A stretch of 64,000 nucleotides of DNA from Anarhynchus alexandrinus (Eukaryota; Chordata; Aves; Charadriiformes; Charadriidae). Below the pieces are notes generated by a model. That model saw only the letters and a list, made by a program, of their open reading frames with translations. It was not told the origin of the DNA and did no database searches. This document shows positions 38,860 to 51,220 of this stretch, in pieces (positions within the stretch are counted from its first letter, which is position 1; each line of letters starts with the position of its first letter). Location of the stretch: assembly GCA_008711295.1 (NCBI GenBank), contig VUYV01000015.1, forward strand, positions 3,713,418 through 3,777,417, written 5' to 3'. The position numbers and the translations under genes were made by a program.

Positions 38860-38884
38860 TTTTGTTTTGTTTTGTTTTGTTTTA
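38860..38884. repeat. (TTTTG)n microsatellite
   Basis: About five TTTTG units. Confidence 0.85.
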
Positions 38885-39452
38885 AATTTTGTCAGCAAAA
38901 GTATCACAGGATATGTGCGAATGCATGACAAAACCTGAGATGTATTCAGTGATTCAACCAATGAATTATTTAAGTTTAGGGAAGGAGCTATTTTTTTCCC
39001 AATCCCACTCTTACTGAGGATAGTTGTAGGCAGCATAGTATTATCTACACCTTTCCTATACAATACACAGAAACTTGGGTATGTAACTTATTTTCCCATA
39101 ACTTTTGTCAATGATCAAAAAAAATCCTTTCTTCCTCATGACTCTTAGCATGACTGCTGGGAAATGAAAGTTGAAAATGCTTGAATAAATAGAATATAGA
39201 AGATTTATTCAACAATTGAATTATTTAAATCTACATAAGGAATGAGACCTGTAAGGCAAAACTTCTGTTTGCAATTCTCCAGGCTTTTTGGAACTTATTT
39301 GATATATAATTTCCTTAACTGCTTACTGTGGTGTTTGAATCTTATTATTTATTTTTCTTGAAATTACTACAGCAAGATGACTTCTGGAGAAAATCTACAC
39401 TGAGACAGGTTTTGCTGATCAATTAAAGCCCCATTTTCTCTTAGCTTCATAA

Positions 39453-39540
39453 GTGTAAATCAGGAATAACTATTGTCTACAGCAGTTGCAGTGAAGTTAC
39501 TCTAGATTTACTGACATAAGTGAAAGCAGAATGGAGTCCC
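39453..39540 (+). repeat. Ancient palindromic repeat, GTGTAAATC family
   Basis: Left arm GTGTAAATCAGGAATAACT (39453-39471) pairs with right arm AGTTACTCTAGATTTACTG (39495-39513) at about 14 of 19 positions. The right side continues ACATAAGTGAAAGCAGAAT. This is the order I recall from a self-complementary repeat widespread in reptiles and birds (GTGTAAATC, GGAGTAACTCC, GATTTACACC, GTAAGTGAGAGCAGAATC). The name of the family is not certain. Confidence 0.6.
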
Positions 39541-39854
39541 TGAGGTTCTTTTTACTCAGGTAGTAATATTAGATCTATTGAAGTGCCAAATGGATATTCA
39601 CCGGTGTTTGAATTCTGTTGTTTCATTTTGCCCTTCACAGTAATTTTAAAATTTGTGAATGTTGTTCTCCTTAAGGGGGGCAAAAGAGATGGTAAATGAA
39701 TTTTAAATAAAAATGCATTGCCTGGTTCTATGCCTCAGTTATTCCTCCTTAATTTTTTGCGTGATTTTATATCTGCAGATGAAAGTTTCAAGAAGAAAAG
39801 AGAAATCATGACTCAGATGACTTGAAGTTAAAAGGCTTATAACTGTGGGATAGC

Positions 39855-39955
39855 TTTGGCTGTGACTTACCATGTTTCACCTAATTTCACCTTCTTTACC
39901 TCTGCCTTGGTTTCTCCATTTACAAAACTGCTATAATAACAATGCTGAAAAAAAG
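39855..39955 (+). repeat. MIR-like SINE relic
   Basis: GCTGTGACTTACC, TTTACCTCTGCCTTGGTTTC, TCCATTTACAAAACTGCTAT and AATAACAATG follow the MIR order (GTGTGACCTTGG, CTTAACCTCTCTGTGCCTC, AGTTTCCTCATCTGTAAAAT, GATAATAATA). Confidence 0.6.
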
Positions 39956-41861
39956 CAAATTATTTGATGATTCTTTACAGCTGCATTGTACAGACACTGG
40001 CTTTGCAGGGTACTCAAAATATACAGTATTCTGGAAGGTATACTTTTCTGTATTTTTTCAGAGCTTTATATGAGTTAAAATGAGTTGGTTTTTGTTGTTC
40101 TTTTAAGAAGAAAAAACGGATTAATGTTTGTTCTGACTCAGATAATAAGCCAGTCTGCAAATAATGAGGATTCAGAAGAAGATATCTTGATCTAGGAATT
40201 ATTACTTTGTAATTCCATGTACAATTTTGCAATTTCCTCCTGAGATAGTGAATGCTCACTGTTCCTTAGAGCAGGATGTCGAATCTCCTGTGGTTGTCCT
40301 CATGGATTTAGGAATTTGACAGTGTCCCTGTAAGGAAGAGTTGAGGAATTTTAGAGACCCTAATTTTTTATATATTTTTTTAATATTGGAGCCAAGAACA
40401 CAGTAACAAACTATTATACTTACTTATGAAGGAAGGCATTTGGAAGGTAGCTCTGTGGGTCGTAGGAGAGAGACCTTGAAACAAGACCCTGGTTCAGCTG
40501 TGTGATGAATTTGAACGCCTAGGTTAATATTAACACATACATATTTCTAAAGTAATGCGCAGACAAAATGCTACATTTGGCGCTACCATTTAACTATATA
40601 CACAGTGTAAAGTCAGCTAAAACTAATAGAGAAGATGGAGAATAGTAAAAAGACTTGGAGCAAGATACTTGATGGCAGACCAAAGAAGGTTGTTTGTACA
40701 GAACAGGCTTGCTCAGTTTGTTTTGTATAATCCCTCACAGGAATGTTAATGAAGACAACAGGTCTCATTAGAGGAATATACAATTGCTTTAATTTGTTTT
40801 CTTTTTTTTAGAAGAACTGATGCCGTTTTCTGTAGCTTGAATAGCATTATGAATGTGATAAACAACCTGGGAAACTGATCCAACTTGGCCCTTATAGTGA
40901 AATCTAACCTACATCAAATCTATTCAGAAGTATTTGAATAATATCAGGGACGGTTGACCATTATTGCTTTTTGTTGATGCTTTTTGTGGGGAGAGGTGGA
41001 TTACAGCAAAAAGCAAAGTTAATTCCTTCAGTGCTACTTCTGTCTTGGTTGCAAAATAAAAATGTCAATCTGCTTTTAAGAGAAATCTGAATATATACTT
41101 ACTTGTCTTTTGTCTTTATACAACACAGCTTTCATGAACAATTAAATCTAAGTAAAAACATTTACAGGAACATAACCCCCAGGTAATCTTTTTGACTGTA
41201 GTTTCAGAGTCTGCCATGACTGGCACAAATTATCCATTTGTGACCTGTCTTCAGTGAACAAATTGTACAGATGCAGACCTTAAGTTCAATGTAGGAACAA
41301 ACGCACCCTGTTAAGATTCATCCTGCTAAGATGTATACTCTTGCTTATTATGAAGATCTGCAGATTGAGCTAAATAGCTAGACAGAAATTTAAGAGATAT
41401 CCATGCATATTTATCAAAACTGGGCTTTTTTGTGTGCGTGAAAACATTTATTTTGACAACAGTGGTGAAGTTTTCTCAAGTCCAGTATTAAACTCTAGTC
41501 TGAGTCATGCTTACCTAGGCAATATCTAAGATGTCAGGATATGCACACGGAAGATAGAAAATCAGCTATAGGACATTGATCTCAATGGTTTTCTTCCACC
41601 TAGATACTAAGAAATCAAACAGATCCAATTTCAATTCTGCATCAGAACAAAAACTAATTTTGAAGCAATCTTTTTTTCATAAAATGAAATGTTGTTTTCC
41701 AGACAACCCTAATGAGCTGTCATAATAATAACAAATCATATGCTCATGAAATTTCCTGCACAACATTGTAACAGACTCAAAAAAAGGTTCCTAAGTTTCG
41801 ACATATGTCCAAATAAACTGACTTTACACTTACTTCAGTGAAGGTTCTCAAAATATGCATG
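39956..41861. other. Non-coding unique sequence, no gene seen
   Basis: No supported exon, RNA gene or recognised repeat. Two consensus-like minus-strand donors (near 40421 and 41102) have no convincing partner acceptor. Confidence 0.5.
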
Positions 41862-41999
41862 ACATAGACTCAGAATGGTTTAGATCGGACGGGAACTTAA
41901 AGACCATCTAGTTCCAACCCCTCTGCCACGGGGAGGGACACCTCCCACTAGACCAAGTTGCTCAAAGCTCCATCCAGCCTGGCCTTGAACACTTCCACT
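41862..41999 (-). mobile_element. CR1 LINE 3'-end fragment (antisense)
   Basis: The inverted CR1 tail: ACTCAGAATGGTTTAGATCG, AAAGACCATCTAGTTCCAAC, CCCACTAGACCAAGTTGCTC, CCATCCAGCCTGGCCTTGAA. It is truncated after about 138 bp, so it carries no coding part. Severe 5' truncation is typical of CR1 insertions. Confidence 0.92.
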
Positions 42000-43547
42000 T
42001 TTGATTTCAACAAACTGGTTAGTGGTGCTTGCTTTCATGCACTGACAACATAATGTGAGAAGACTCAGATAGTCTTTCTAACCACATAACAATTTTCTAT
42101 CGGCAAAAAGAGGGGATCTTTTAAAAACCAAGAGGAGAGGAACACAGAATGAAGGATCTAACTAGTACAATGAGGAATAAATTTTGTATCAGTGGAAAAA
42201 CAACAACAACAAAGGGGAATAGAAAAAGAATTTGGACTGAATGAAATAAATAGCAATAAATAAAAAGAAGAAAACACCTCAAAATATATATAAATAGGGG
42301 AAAATTATTTGTGACAGACCCAAATCTTAAAAAACCTTTTTTTTTTTCCCCATCATTTTTTAAAAACTCAGATAAAAATAGTTTTGCAATTAAGTTACTG
42401 AGGTAGCACTCAGGAAACTGCAGTTTATTGTCACTGTCAGATTTTCTATGCAATTAGAGAAAATCCCTTAGAAATTGAGATTTAAAGGCCCTGACAGCAA
42501 AGAAAGACAGTAATAGTTCTCTCTCCACCTCTTATTTCCAATCCTCTTCCTTTAGATTGTGTTCATTAGGCACAGAAAACAAGTACAAAAAGATGATTCA
42601 GTACCTCTGTGTTCTCATACAGGAATATGAGCAAGTCAAGTTCTGGGTCCTATATAAATTAATATAATTTATACAAGAGGAAAAAATTTTGCTGGAGAAA
42701 ATTGAAATTCTGTAATGTACATGTGAAGACTGTCATGCTTATCTTCAAAAACGGCAAGACCTGCAGCTTGCCAGCCTCATTGTGTTCCTTGCTGTAGCCC
42801 AGTATATAAGACTTCTGCTGTGACTACTAACAGACAGCAGGCCTTGTGCTGACTTGGTTGTGCTTGCTTTGGCTGTTAACAAAGGTCTTTTGGTCAAGTA
42901 GCTATTGCCTAAATTGTTTCATCTTAGGTCTTATAATACTACATATGGTGAAGATCTGACAATCTCTGTAATCACAGAGTAACAAATGTTAATCCTTTAT
43001 GTTAATTGGGGCTGAGGAAAGTCAATGAATAACTTAAGCTAATAGTTAATTTAATTTGATTTAAGTTTGGTAGGAATCAGTGAAGAAAAAGCAAGAAGGA
43101 AACTATTAGAAACCTTATAAAAACATCCCCAGGAAAACCCAAAATGAAGAGGGTTGAAACCAAAGTCATCATTCTATTCCTCTGGATTATTGTTTTATGA
43201 GGAACTTGATTATTTGGCAACCCCTGAAACTCCCATTATTCAGGAAAACTCAGCTGGCTGATTTTACAAGAATATCTGAGGGTAAACTAAGGAAAGGGTT
43301 AGAAATTCTAAAGTTTGTGTGTCTGTCTTAACTGTACTATTAAATGGAAACGTTACTGTCAATCTCATTGGCATAATAATAATTGATGTAATTTGATAAG
43401 ACTGGGCTTGATTTAAACTAACAACAAGTTCTCAGCTGCACTTACTAGGTGTGTTCCATTTTGGTCATAACGTTTTTAGTGTAATACTAGGAAGATTGTG
43501 AAGTAAATCTTCTTTGAGTCATGTCCAGGTATGGAAAGAATAATAAT
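42000..43547. other. Non-coding unique sequence, no gene seen
   Basis: No supported exon. The longest open frame (minus, 42121-42453) is Phe/Leu-rich from AT-rich DNA and has no splice support. Confidence 0.5.
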
Positions 43548-43863
43548 GTGAAGTGACCAGCCTGGATTTGCCATGGGAAAACTATGCCTAATGAACTAGA
43601 TTACATTTATGATGAGCTGACTGGCTTGGTAGACAGTGGAGGGCAGTGGAAATTCTGTACTTTATCTTTAGCAAGACTTTTGGGATGGTTTCCTACAGCG
43701 TCCTTGCAGTAAAATAAGAAAAAAAAATAAAAATGAACTGATATTCGAAACCTGCCTAAGCTCTAACTTTGAAGCTGACTCCCACACACACCTCTGAGCA
43801 AGTGTCACAACAGATGACCTCCAGAGGTCACTTTCAGCCTAAAATATTGCACAATTTTATGAA
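43548..43863 (+). mobile_element. Old CR1 LINE with internal deletion
   Basis: The left part (GATTTGCCATGGGAAAACTA, then ACTTTATCTTTAGCAAGACT, GTTTCCTACAGCGTCCTTGC) corresponds to the CR1 region around RT motif A (the LDF.KAFDTVPH block). The right part (GATGACCTCCAGAGGTCACT, then TTCAGCC and a decayed ATT tail at the end) is the CR1 3' end. Most of the sequence between them is missing, so at least one internal deletion of several hundred bases has occurred, or two copies abut. An A-run at 43718-43731 lies at the junction. Confidence 0.7.
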
Positions 43864-46800
43864 TATACCATCCTCAGTACATTCAGCAGAATGGTTGTTT
43901 AAGCACTCCTTGAAGAAATATCTTAAATGCCTTTAGTTTACTAAAAAATTTTGAGATCATTCCAACAAACAAATTGATTTGTATGGCAAGAAATTAATTT
44001 CCAGTTCAGCATTACAGCACAATCATAGATTCACAACCCTAAGTAATTACACAAAGCTTATTCTCTTCAGGAAATTAATGTATGACTCCTAACTGTCTAA
44101 CAAGGAAAGCAGTTTCTATGTGAACACTGATTCTTACTTGCTTGGGAACTCAGAGGCACCTTCAATAGAGCCCAGCTGTCTCAAATTCAAGAACAGAGAT
44201 TTGTTTTTTCTTGTTTTCCCGGCCGCAGTAAAATACAAATTTGGCAGAAATAATAAGATCCAATTGCTCATAAGTAAACGGCAGCTTAAACAAAGACAGT
44301 TGGGCAGTAATTTTTTCTGTGTTTTCAGTTGTTTCCGTTTCAAGCTTTGTCATTGACTTTATCAGTACATGTTCTGTGTTGGCTAAGATTTTGGTTAGGC
44401 GTGCCAAGAAAAGTAATTTAGAATTTTGCAATCTAAGCAGTTCACAGCACTCTGTTACCTGCACCATTTTCCAAGTAGTTTCTTATGTCCTTATTCAGGA
44501 ATAAGGAACCTGTATTCTGCACTCGTGCTGAATATTTCTTTCCTGAATACTGTGAGGAAAGGTTTTTTAATATTGATATAGAGTAAAAGGTGAAAAGAGA
44601 AGACCAAGAATACCTGAAAAAAAACTGGAACTTGTAAGGCAAGATTTATTCCTGACACTGGGTTTTGACCAGAACACCCTGTACCTACAACTTTGTAAGA
44701 GCTCTGAATTCTGTAATAATGTAATTAATTGAAAAGTCCTAGTGAGTTCAGCAGGCCAGGCCCTTGAGGTAGATGAGTTTGGTGGGAAGGATGCCACATA
44801 AAGGCCACTCTAGTCACCAACAAATCCTTATCTGCAGCTGAATATAATCTTTGTGAATGATGAGGGCATACATCGTACAGTAACAAGGGGTGGGACTCAC
44901 CTCTACTTTTATCTGTCTTGAAGTTAAGTGTCTAATTTAAGCTATTCCCTTAGACTCTCCATAGTTAATGGAGAGATATAGCGAAGATGAATCGCTTTCT
45001 GTAGATGTCCCTCTTAAATACCCATCATAAAATGGGATGAATTTCCCTCCAGAGGCACTAATCTCCCACAGTTGGCTTTAGAGGGAGCCTGGTTGTCTAG
45101 CTCAGACTAAACATCTAATCTGTCCTGGGATGCTATTGTACCTTTCTGTGAGACAATTAGCTATCAAATCGAAAGAAACTACCATTGCGTTCAGATAAGA
45201 AAAAAACACTCCAGGTCTGAAAAACAAATTCCAGGATTGTTCTGTAATTTTGGCCTGAAAATAGATTTGTTGATTGCCTTCTCTTTGCTTCTCTTTTGCT
45301 TTCAATGATAAAAATGTTTTAAGGAAATTAAAATGTAGTGTGAATATCCACTGAGAGCAACCCCATGAGAGCTCCAAAGCCAGATTTTTGAGCACCTTGA
45401 AATTGCCCTTTCCTTCTCCTGTATTGTTGCATTACTTATCCTGTGTTGGCTTCATGCTGTTCTGCACAAATCAAAGAAACATCTTTAACAATCAGCCAGG
45501 AAACCTGTTTTCCTATCAATCTGTCTGGTTTCTTGCCTTGCCAAGAGGAGAATGCAAATTATTTTGTGCATAGAGATGTGAAAGCAATGTGGTTCAGAAC
45601 TCTTCTGCAGGTTATCTTTCTCTTCAACGTAATAGGCAGCTAAAACTCCTTTCCAAATCCAATATCATTAAAAAATCTTCCACTAAAATCTTCCTTTGAA
45701 ATCAATGATCTCTCAAAGTAATCAAAGAAACAGGAGGTGACATATTGCTTAAATCTATTCCTGGTGCTGTCGGGGTTAGGAATCAAGGCTTCCTCAGCTG
45801 AGGGAAAGAATGGAACAGACTTAAACCGGCTTACAGAAATGCTGTGGCCTAACCACCTAATTAAAGAGGTTATACAAATTGGGCACAAGTTTCTACTTGA
45901 AAAGGATCTTAAAAGAATAACTAATACTGCTGTATCATTCTCTTGCTGTGAATTTTACAATCAGGTGAGAAAAATATAGTGGATGTTAATTCTGACTGCC
46001 ATGTTTGCTGGAGATTCAAATGGAAATATGTGCTAAACTGGAGTGATTCAGGCTCATTTTAAAGGGATTAAATTGATCTCCATTTCTGAAATGAGAGATG
46101 ATACCCCTGCCCACACCTTTCAAGTGTGTCAAAGGAGACTAAGGATTTGGCTAGGAATAACTTACTGAGCTTGTGTGGACTTCCCCCAAACAGTTTTAGT
46201 AATGGAAACGACAGCCAGAAAACACTACTAGACCTAAATCCTTTTGAAGTCTGGCAGCAACATGTCCATCCTAATGATCTCACTTTCTTCACTTTCCCTA
46301 ACCTTTCTGGAGTGCTGTCATTGCTAATTGTGTGAAATACATATAAATTCTGACATCTCTGAGAAATTCATATGCCATTTGTTTGTGGGTAATATTAAGT
46401 GCTCATATTAAATTATACTGATTTAGTGTTGAAGGAAGGTTGTTGAAGGAAATATTGCAACCTACCTTTAGCCCAGAAAAAGGCCACAGATGCTGTAAGG
46501 ACCTGACAGTACAGGATCTCAGTCCTCGTCCGTGTTTGTACTGACCTGAGATGTTCTTAGCTTGCTTTAACTCTGATAGTATCTGCCTCTGGGTGAAGTG
46601 GCTATTATCCGGACTGTTTTAACTTTGTGAGTTCCATATGCAGTAAAAGTCTAATAAACCTCTATAGTCACTAAGTTACAAATGATAACTCTTTGTGCTA
46701 ATGGGCTGGGGGAGATTCGTGTACAGCATTCAAATATTAGCTGGATACAGATGAAAATAAAGTAGATTGTGTGGGGGAAAATTTATAGAAATATGTTTGT

Positions 46801-47569
46801 GTCAAGTGCATCCAAGCAGAATGAAGACCAGAGTGGAGGAAACATCCACCATCAGCAGCATGTTCCTCTCAGTGGAAGACTCAGGACCTGGAGGACTCAT
46901 TGTAAGCCCTCTCCTCCTCACCAGCCCTTCTCCTTGGAGAAAACTGATGTTGATGACTTCAGGACACAGAGCAACATGGAAAGGTTAAGCATAAGACCAG
47001 AGAAAAGGGCAAGATAAAGGACTGTTTCAAACTTTAATTAACAAAAAAACCCAACAAAACAACAACAAAAAAAAACCCTCAAACCTCCGAATCACTTTCA
47101 AGTGCTTTTTGCTAAAATTCACTTGAATTTTTTTTTTTTTTTAAATTTGGGAAATGGAAAGCACAAGCTGTAATTCACAGGCTTTATACCTCCATGCAGG
47201 TTCATGAACTGGTGACATCACTTATTCCATTTCTTCTCCATCACATCTCAGCTGGATGTTTTCCATACTGTTTTTGTGGTATCACAAAAGGAGAAGAATT
47301 AGACATACGTAATGGTAAATATACATAGTCAAAAAGCAAAAAGGGAAAATGGATTCCCAAGATATACAAATTCCTCTCAGGCAATACAGCTATAATTTCT
47401 GGTTGTTTTGGTTTTTTTTTTTTTTACTTTTATTATTGTTATCTAAAACTGAAAATTCCATTTTCTCTAGCGATTTCCTCTATCCACTGTACCCTATAAG
47501 TTTATTGTATTCACCATCACCCTACCACATCCACTTTTATGGAAACAATGGGATTTCTTCAGTTTGATC
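43864..47569. other. Non-coding sequence, no confirmed gene
   Basis: Contains a possible hairpin repeat (44880-45120) and two hydrophilic open frames without strong splice signals (46102-46335 and 46769-47017, plus strand). A poly-T tract lies at 47129-47142 and another at 47410-47424. Confidence 0.5.
44880..45120. repeat. Possible ancient repeat with hairpin core
   Basis: A perfect 8-bp hairpin CTCTCCAT / ATGGAGAG with a 5-nt loop sits at 44955-44975. Flanking words GGGACTCACCTCTAC, GGGATGAATTTCCCTCCAGA and GTTGGCTTTAGAGGGAGCCT resemble an old bird repeat from memory. Family not identified. Confidence 0.3.
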
Positions 47570-47880
47570 TTACTGAGACTTCCACAATATGACAGATCTC
47601 TCCATAATTAAATATTTTCTGATGTCCAGTGTACAATTTCTCTGCTTAATTTCCTCCTGTTAATTGTGAGTCAGTCCCTTTGGAATAATCTAAATAAAGC
47701 TTGTCTTTTTCTGTTCTTTACTTCCTTGAATGAATCACAAACAATGATCTTATCTTCTGAAACCTGTCATTTGGTCAATATATATTTAGTTTTTAGGTTA
47801 CACAGCAGAAGCCCTTGTGGATACAGGGTTGATCATCTGAGGGTTATCCTCTATTTGTTCTTTTTAGTGAGTAGCGGTGC
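47570..47880 (-). mobile_element. Ancient CR1-type LINE relic (antisense)
   Basis: TTAAATATTTTCTGATGTCC, ATTTCTCTGCTTAATTTCCT and CCTGTTAATTGTGAGTCAGT follow the antisense CR1 3' pattern (TTCTTCCTGATGTCCAACC, ATCTCCCTTGCTGCAACTT, CCATTGCTTCTTGTCC). Heavily decayed, with no open frame. Boundaries are approximate. Confidence 0.5.
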
Positions 47881-49057
47881 AGAAATGCATTCCGGATTTG
47901 ATCAAAGGTATCTAGTATCTTACTCTGTTCAAAGGCTGCTCATTCATATTTTACAGTTTCAAGACCCAGCAATCAATATGAGATGTTAAGATTTTTTTTT
48001 TCTTTCCTTACTTATATTTGCTTGAAGGGAACGTTTATGTTTATAAGCTGTCACCATAGATGAATCTATTTTTTTTTTTATAATTAGGCCAGCAATTATC
48101 ATGATTCAAACCTAAAGCAAAACTTTTTCAAAGTTAGTTAGTTAAATTTGTTACTATACACTATGGAAGATGACTTTAGATACAAACCAGCTATGTGAAG
48201 TATAGCAAGGAAAGACAAAAGCCCTTTCAATACCTGAGCACTTGAAAAATAAATGCAGAGGTAAAAAATTCAGCTACAAATTTCAGGAACATATTCAGCA
48301 CTATTCAATGTATCCCCTGACATCTAAAACTCTGAGCTATTTACCATTTCTCATCATATGCATCTGAGCTTTGTCAAAAACTACAGTAATACTTGTTTTT
48401 TTACACCTAGGAAATTCCCATCTCGCAGAATCACAATAGTCCGTCACATAAGTAAATATTAACACAAAGTATTTTAAATATTAAAAAAAAAAGTTTGTAA
48501 TCTATCCATCACAACTATGTGTGTTTTCTTTTGTTCATTTTTAGCTTTGCTTTTCCCTGAGACACACACAATTTTTGCTCTAGAGATCTACTGTTCTATT
48601 TCTTATGATGAGTGCAAAGGGCAGAAATCCTACAGGCACAAGACTCTGAATGCCTTGGGATATTTTTAGGGAGTGTTGAAGGTATAAATCTGAGGTTCTA
48701 ATACTGTGCTGCAGCAACTCAGTTGAATCATGTGAGCAGCCTTCCTTTGCTTCTCACCTGCGTCTAAAGTGCATGATGCACACCCTGTATTCAACCTCTA
48801 TGTATAAATAATGAAATATTTACCGGACCAGATTGAATACGCAACTGTATTTTCATAGCTCTGGGGCTAGACCACTCAGTGGAGGAGAAGAAGACACCAT
48901 TTGTTGTGCTGAACCAGGAAGAGGAATTAGAATCCAATTTACTTACATCTAAGAGTAGGATCACCAAGGGCTGGACTTCATTTTTCTGACTTACTTCTGA
49001 GTCTATTTGGGAAGACAGCTCTCTTCTTGTCTCCCCCTCCTTCAGAAATAATGACTC
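47881..49057. other. Non-coding unique sequence, no gene seen
   Basis: Contains T-runs at 47992-48001 and 48070-48079. The minus-strand open frame ending at 48791 runs into CR1 antisense and is an artefact. Confidence 0.55.
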
Positions 49058-49577
49058 AGGTACTGTGTTCAGCTTTGTAGTCCTCAGCACAGGAAGGACA
49101 TGGACCTGTTGGAGTAGGTCCAGAGGAGGGCCGCAAAGATGATCATAGGGCTGGAGCACCTCTCCTGTGAAGACAGGCTGAGAGAGCTGGGGTTATTCAG
49201 CCTGGAGAAGAGAAGGCTCCAGGGGAGACCTTATAGCAGCCTTCCAGTATCTGAAGGGGGCCTACAAGAAAGCTAAAGAGAGACCTTTTACAAGGGCATG
49301 TAGTGATAGGATGAGGGGTAGTGGCTTCAAACTGGAAGAGGGGAGATTTAGATTAGATATTAGGAAGAAATGTTTCACTATGATGGTGATGAAACACTGG
49401 AACAGGTTGCCCAGAGAAGCTGTGGCTGCCCCATCCCTGGAGGTGTTCAAGGCCAGGCTGGATGGGGCTTTGAGCAACCTGGTCTAGTGGGAGGAGTCCC
49501 TGCCCATGGCAGGGAGGTTGGAACTCAATGATCTTTAAGGTCCTTTCCAACCCAAACCATTCTATGATTCTCTGATT
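49058..49577 (+). mobile_element. CR1 LINE 3' half, 5'-truncated
   Basis: Starts in the CVQLWSPQ-equivalent region (TACTGTGTTCAGCTTTGTAG) and runs through CTCAGCACAGGAAGGACATG, GGCTGGAGCACCTCTCCTGT, AGCCTGGAGAAGAGAAGGCT, GGTTGCCCAGAGAAGCTGTG to the tail AACCATTCTATGATTCTCTG. It is little diverged from the avian CR1 pattern and so is younger than the copy at 16.5 kb. The coding frame is interrupted. It is inverted relative to the copy at 51221. Confidence 0.96.
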
Positions 49578-51220
49578 TCAGGTATGTTGAAGGGACCATT
49601 TTAATATTTCTGATACTTTAAAAATAAAAATAGTCAACTAAGTTTGAAACAAATTACTGTTTATTTGTGTGGTCTGAAACAGCCGCATTTTATGGAGGAC
49701 AAATAAATCCTTGAGACATTTCTTGCTTCTTCCCCCTTCCAAAAACTGCACTCTACGAATATCTTCGTTAAGAAAATCATTATGTTGGTGTAAAATCTTT
49801 CGGGTAGTGCCATGGGACACCTTATGAGGGAAAATATATCTGCATATACAGCTGGATAGTTAATGTTAATAAATGTTTACTGGCACATAAAAATAAAGTA
49901 ACATTGATCAGTACAGGGTCTTTTTGGGTTCACTTTTTTTTTTTTTAAACAAAGTTGTTGTACACGTGTGAATGATGTCACTATTGAAGGCAGGGATAAG
50001 GTTTAACATCTGACTAGTAGTTGCTCAGGTGTTACACTTACAATAGTGATAGCACGCAAAAAAGCAGCTTTATTTTACAAACAGCTTTTGAAGTCCAGCT
50101 TTTAACACGTATCTGTACTGCTGCCATCTACTGAAGAAAGCAGGTCATTCCTGTTCAGGAGCACCCGTAACCTCGCAAGCAAATTACCACCGTTTGTGCA
50201 TTTGGATGTATGAAATACAAATCTTATCTCAGATGCAGCATGTGTGACGTTAACTGAGTGTGTGCTGGTAGCCACTCACTTCTTATAAAGCAAGCCTAGT
50301 GAGCACTTTCTTGGAGATACCGTGATGCTGTCACCAAGTGAAGCTCAACAGGTGATAGCCTTGGCATCTGCCTCTGGGAGAATCTGAAATTATAGAAGTT
50401 TATTGCATTGCATTTATCATGTCGTGCTTGTTAGCATGCTGTTTTATAGGCACATTGCTCTGCAGTGTAACCATTTTAGTGTGCAAACTCTATGTTTTTA
50501 GTTTAATTTGCAACAGATATGATATAAAGATAAACGAGATGGTGTTTCTTACCCACCAACTGGAATTGTCCCCAGCAGTTTGCTAGCCATAAATCACAAC
50601 AGGGATGGAAGACCTTCTGCAACAGACATTAAGAACTCCTTATTTGCAGACAAAAAAGAAGTAAAGAGAAATCACTATATACAATCTCACTCGGTTCTAT
50701 GTATTACGGATTACAGCTATGCAAAGATTTCATATTGCAGCAAATTAATATGGAGACAAAAACACGTTCAGTGAACAGTGTACGTGTCTGCATTATGTCT
50801 CTTAAAAGTGCATGTGTGGTTTGTAATCATGATTTATTGATGTGGTTTGACCACTACCCAGATCAATTTTAGCTAAATTTTGACACTCAGATGAGATACT
50901 TAAGCATTTTCCTTTACTTGGGAGAAAGATAGAAGATACTTCTTAGATACTTTTAGAAGTATCTAATAACAGTAACACAATTTAGAACTTTAACTAGACA
51001 GACACCAACAGCAACTGTCCTCTTCTCTCAGGTACTTCACTGATGCATCTAAAATTGCAAGAAATTAAAATGTCTATGAGACCACCAGGTGACACAGAAG
51101 AAGATAATTGGGAAACTTGATAGAAGCTAGGAGAACTACAGCCGTAGGTGTGCCATGTTTCTCCTTGCCAACATGTAACTTTTCACCTCTGTATGAAAGA
51201 TGCTATTTTCTTGGACTGCC
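49578..51220. other. Non-coding spacer between two inverted CR1 copies
   Basis: About 1.6 kb of unique sequence with no supported exon. A T-run lies at 49935-49946. Confidence 0.55.

Larger units (their letters stand above)
34558..39452. other. Non-coding unique sequence, no gene seen
   Basis: If the exon at 34339 is real, this is its upstream intron. It contains a MIR-like relic (35405-35485), a G-run ending in N (36021-36030), a TTTC run (36419-36447) and a TTTTG microsatellite (38860-38884). The frame at 36259-36459 is hydrophilic but lacks a convincing acceptor. Confidence 0.5.

Noticed and set aside
46102..46335. 78-codon plus-strand frame with complex composition
   Set aside because: No pyrimidine tract or AG acceptor at its start and the minus strand is equally open, so coding cannot be supported.
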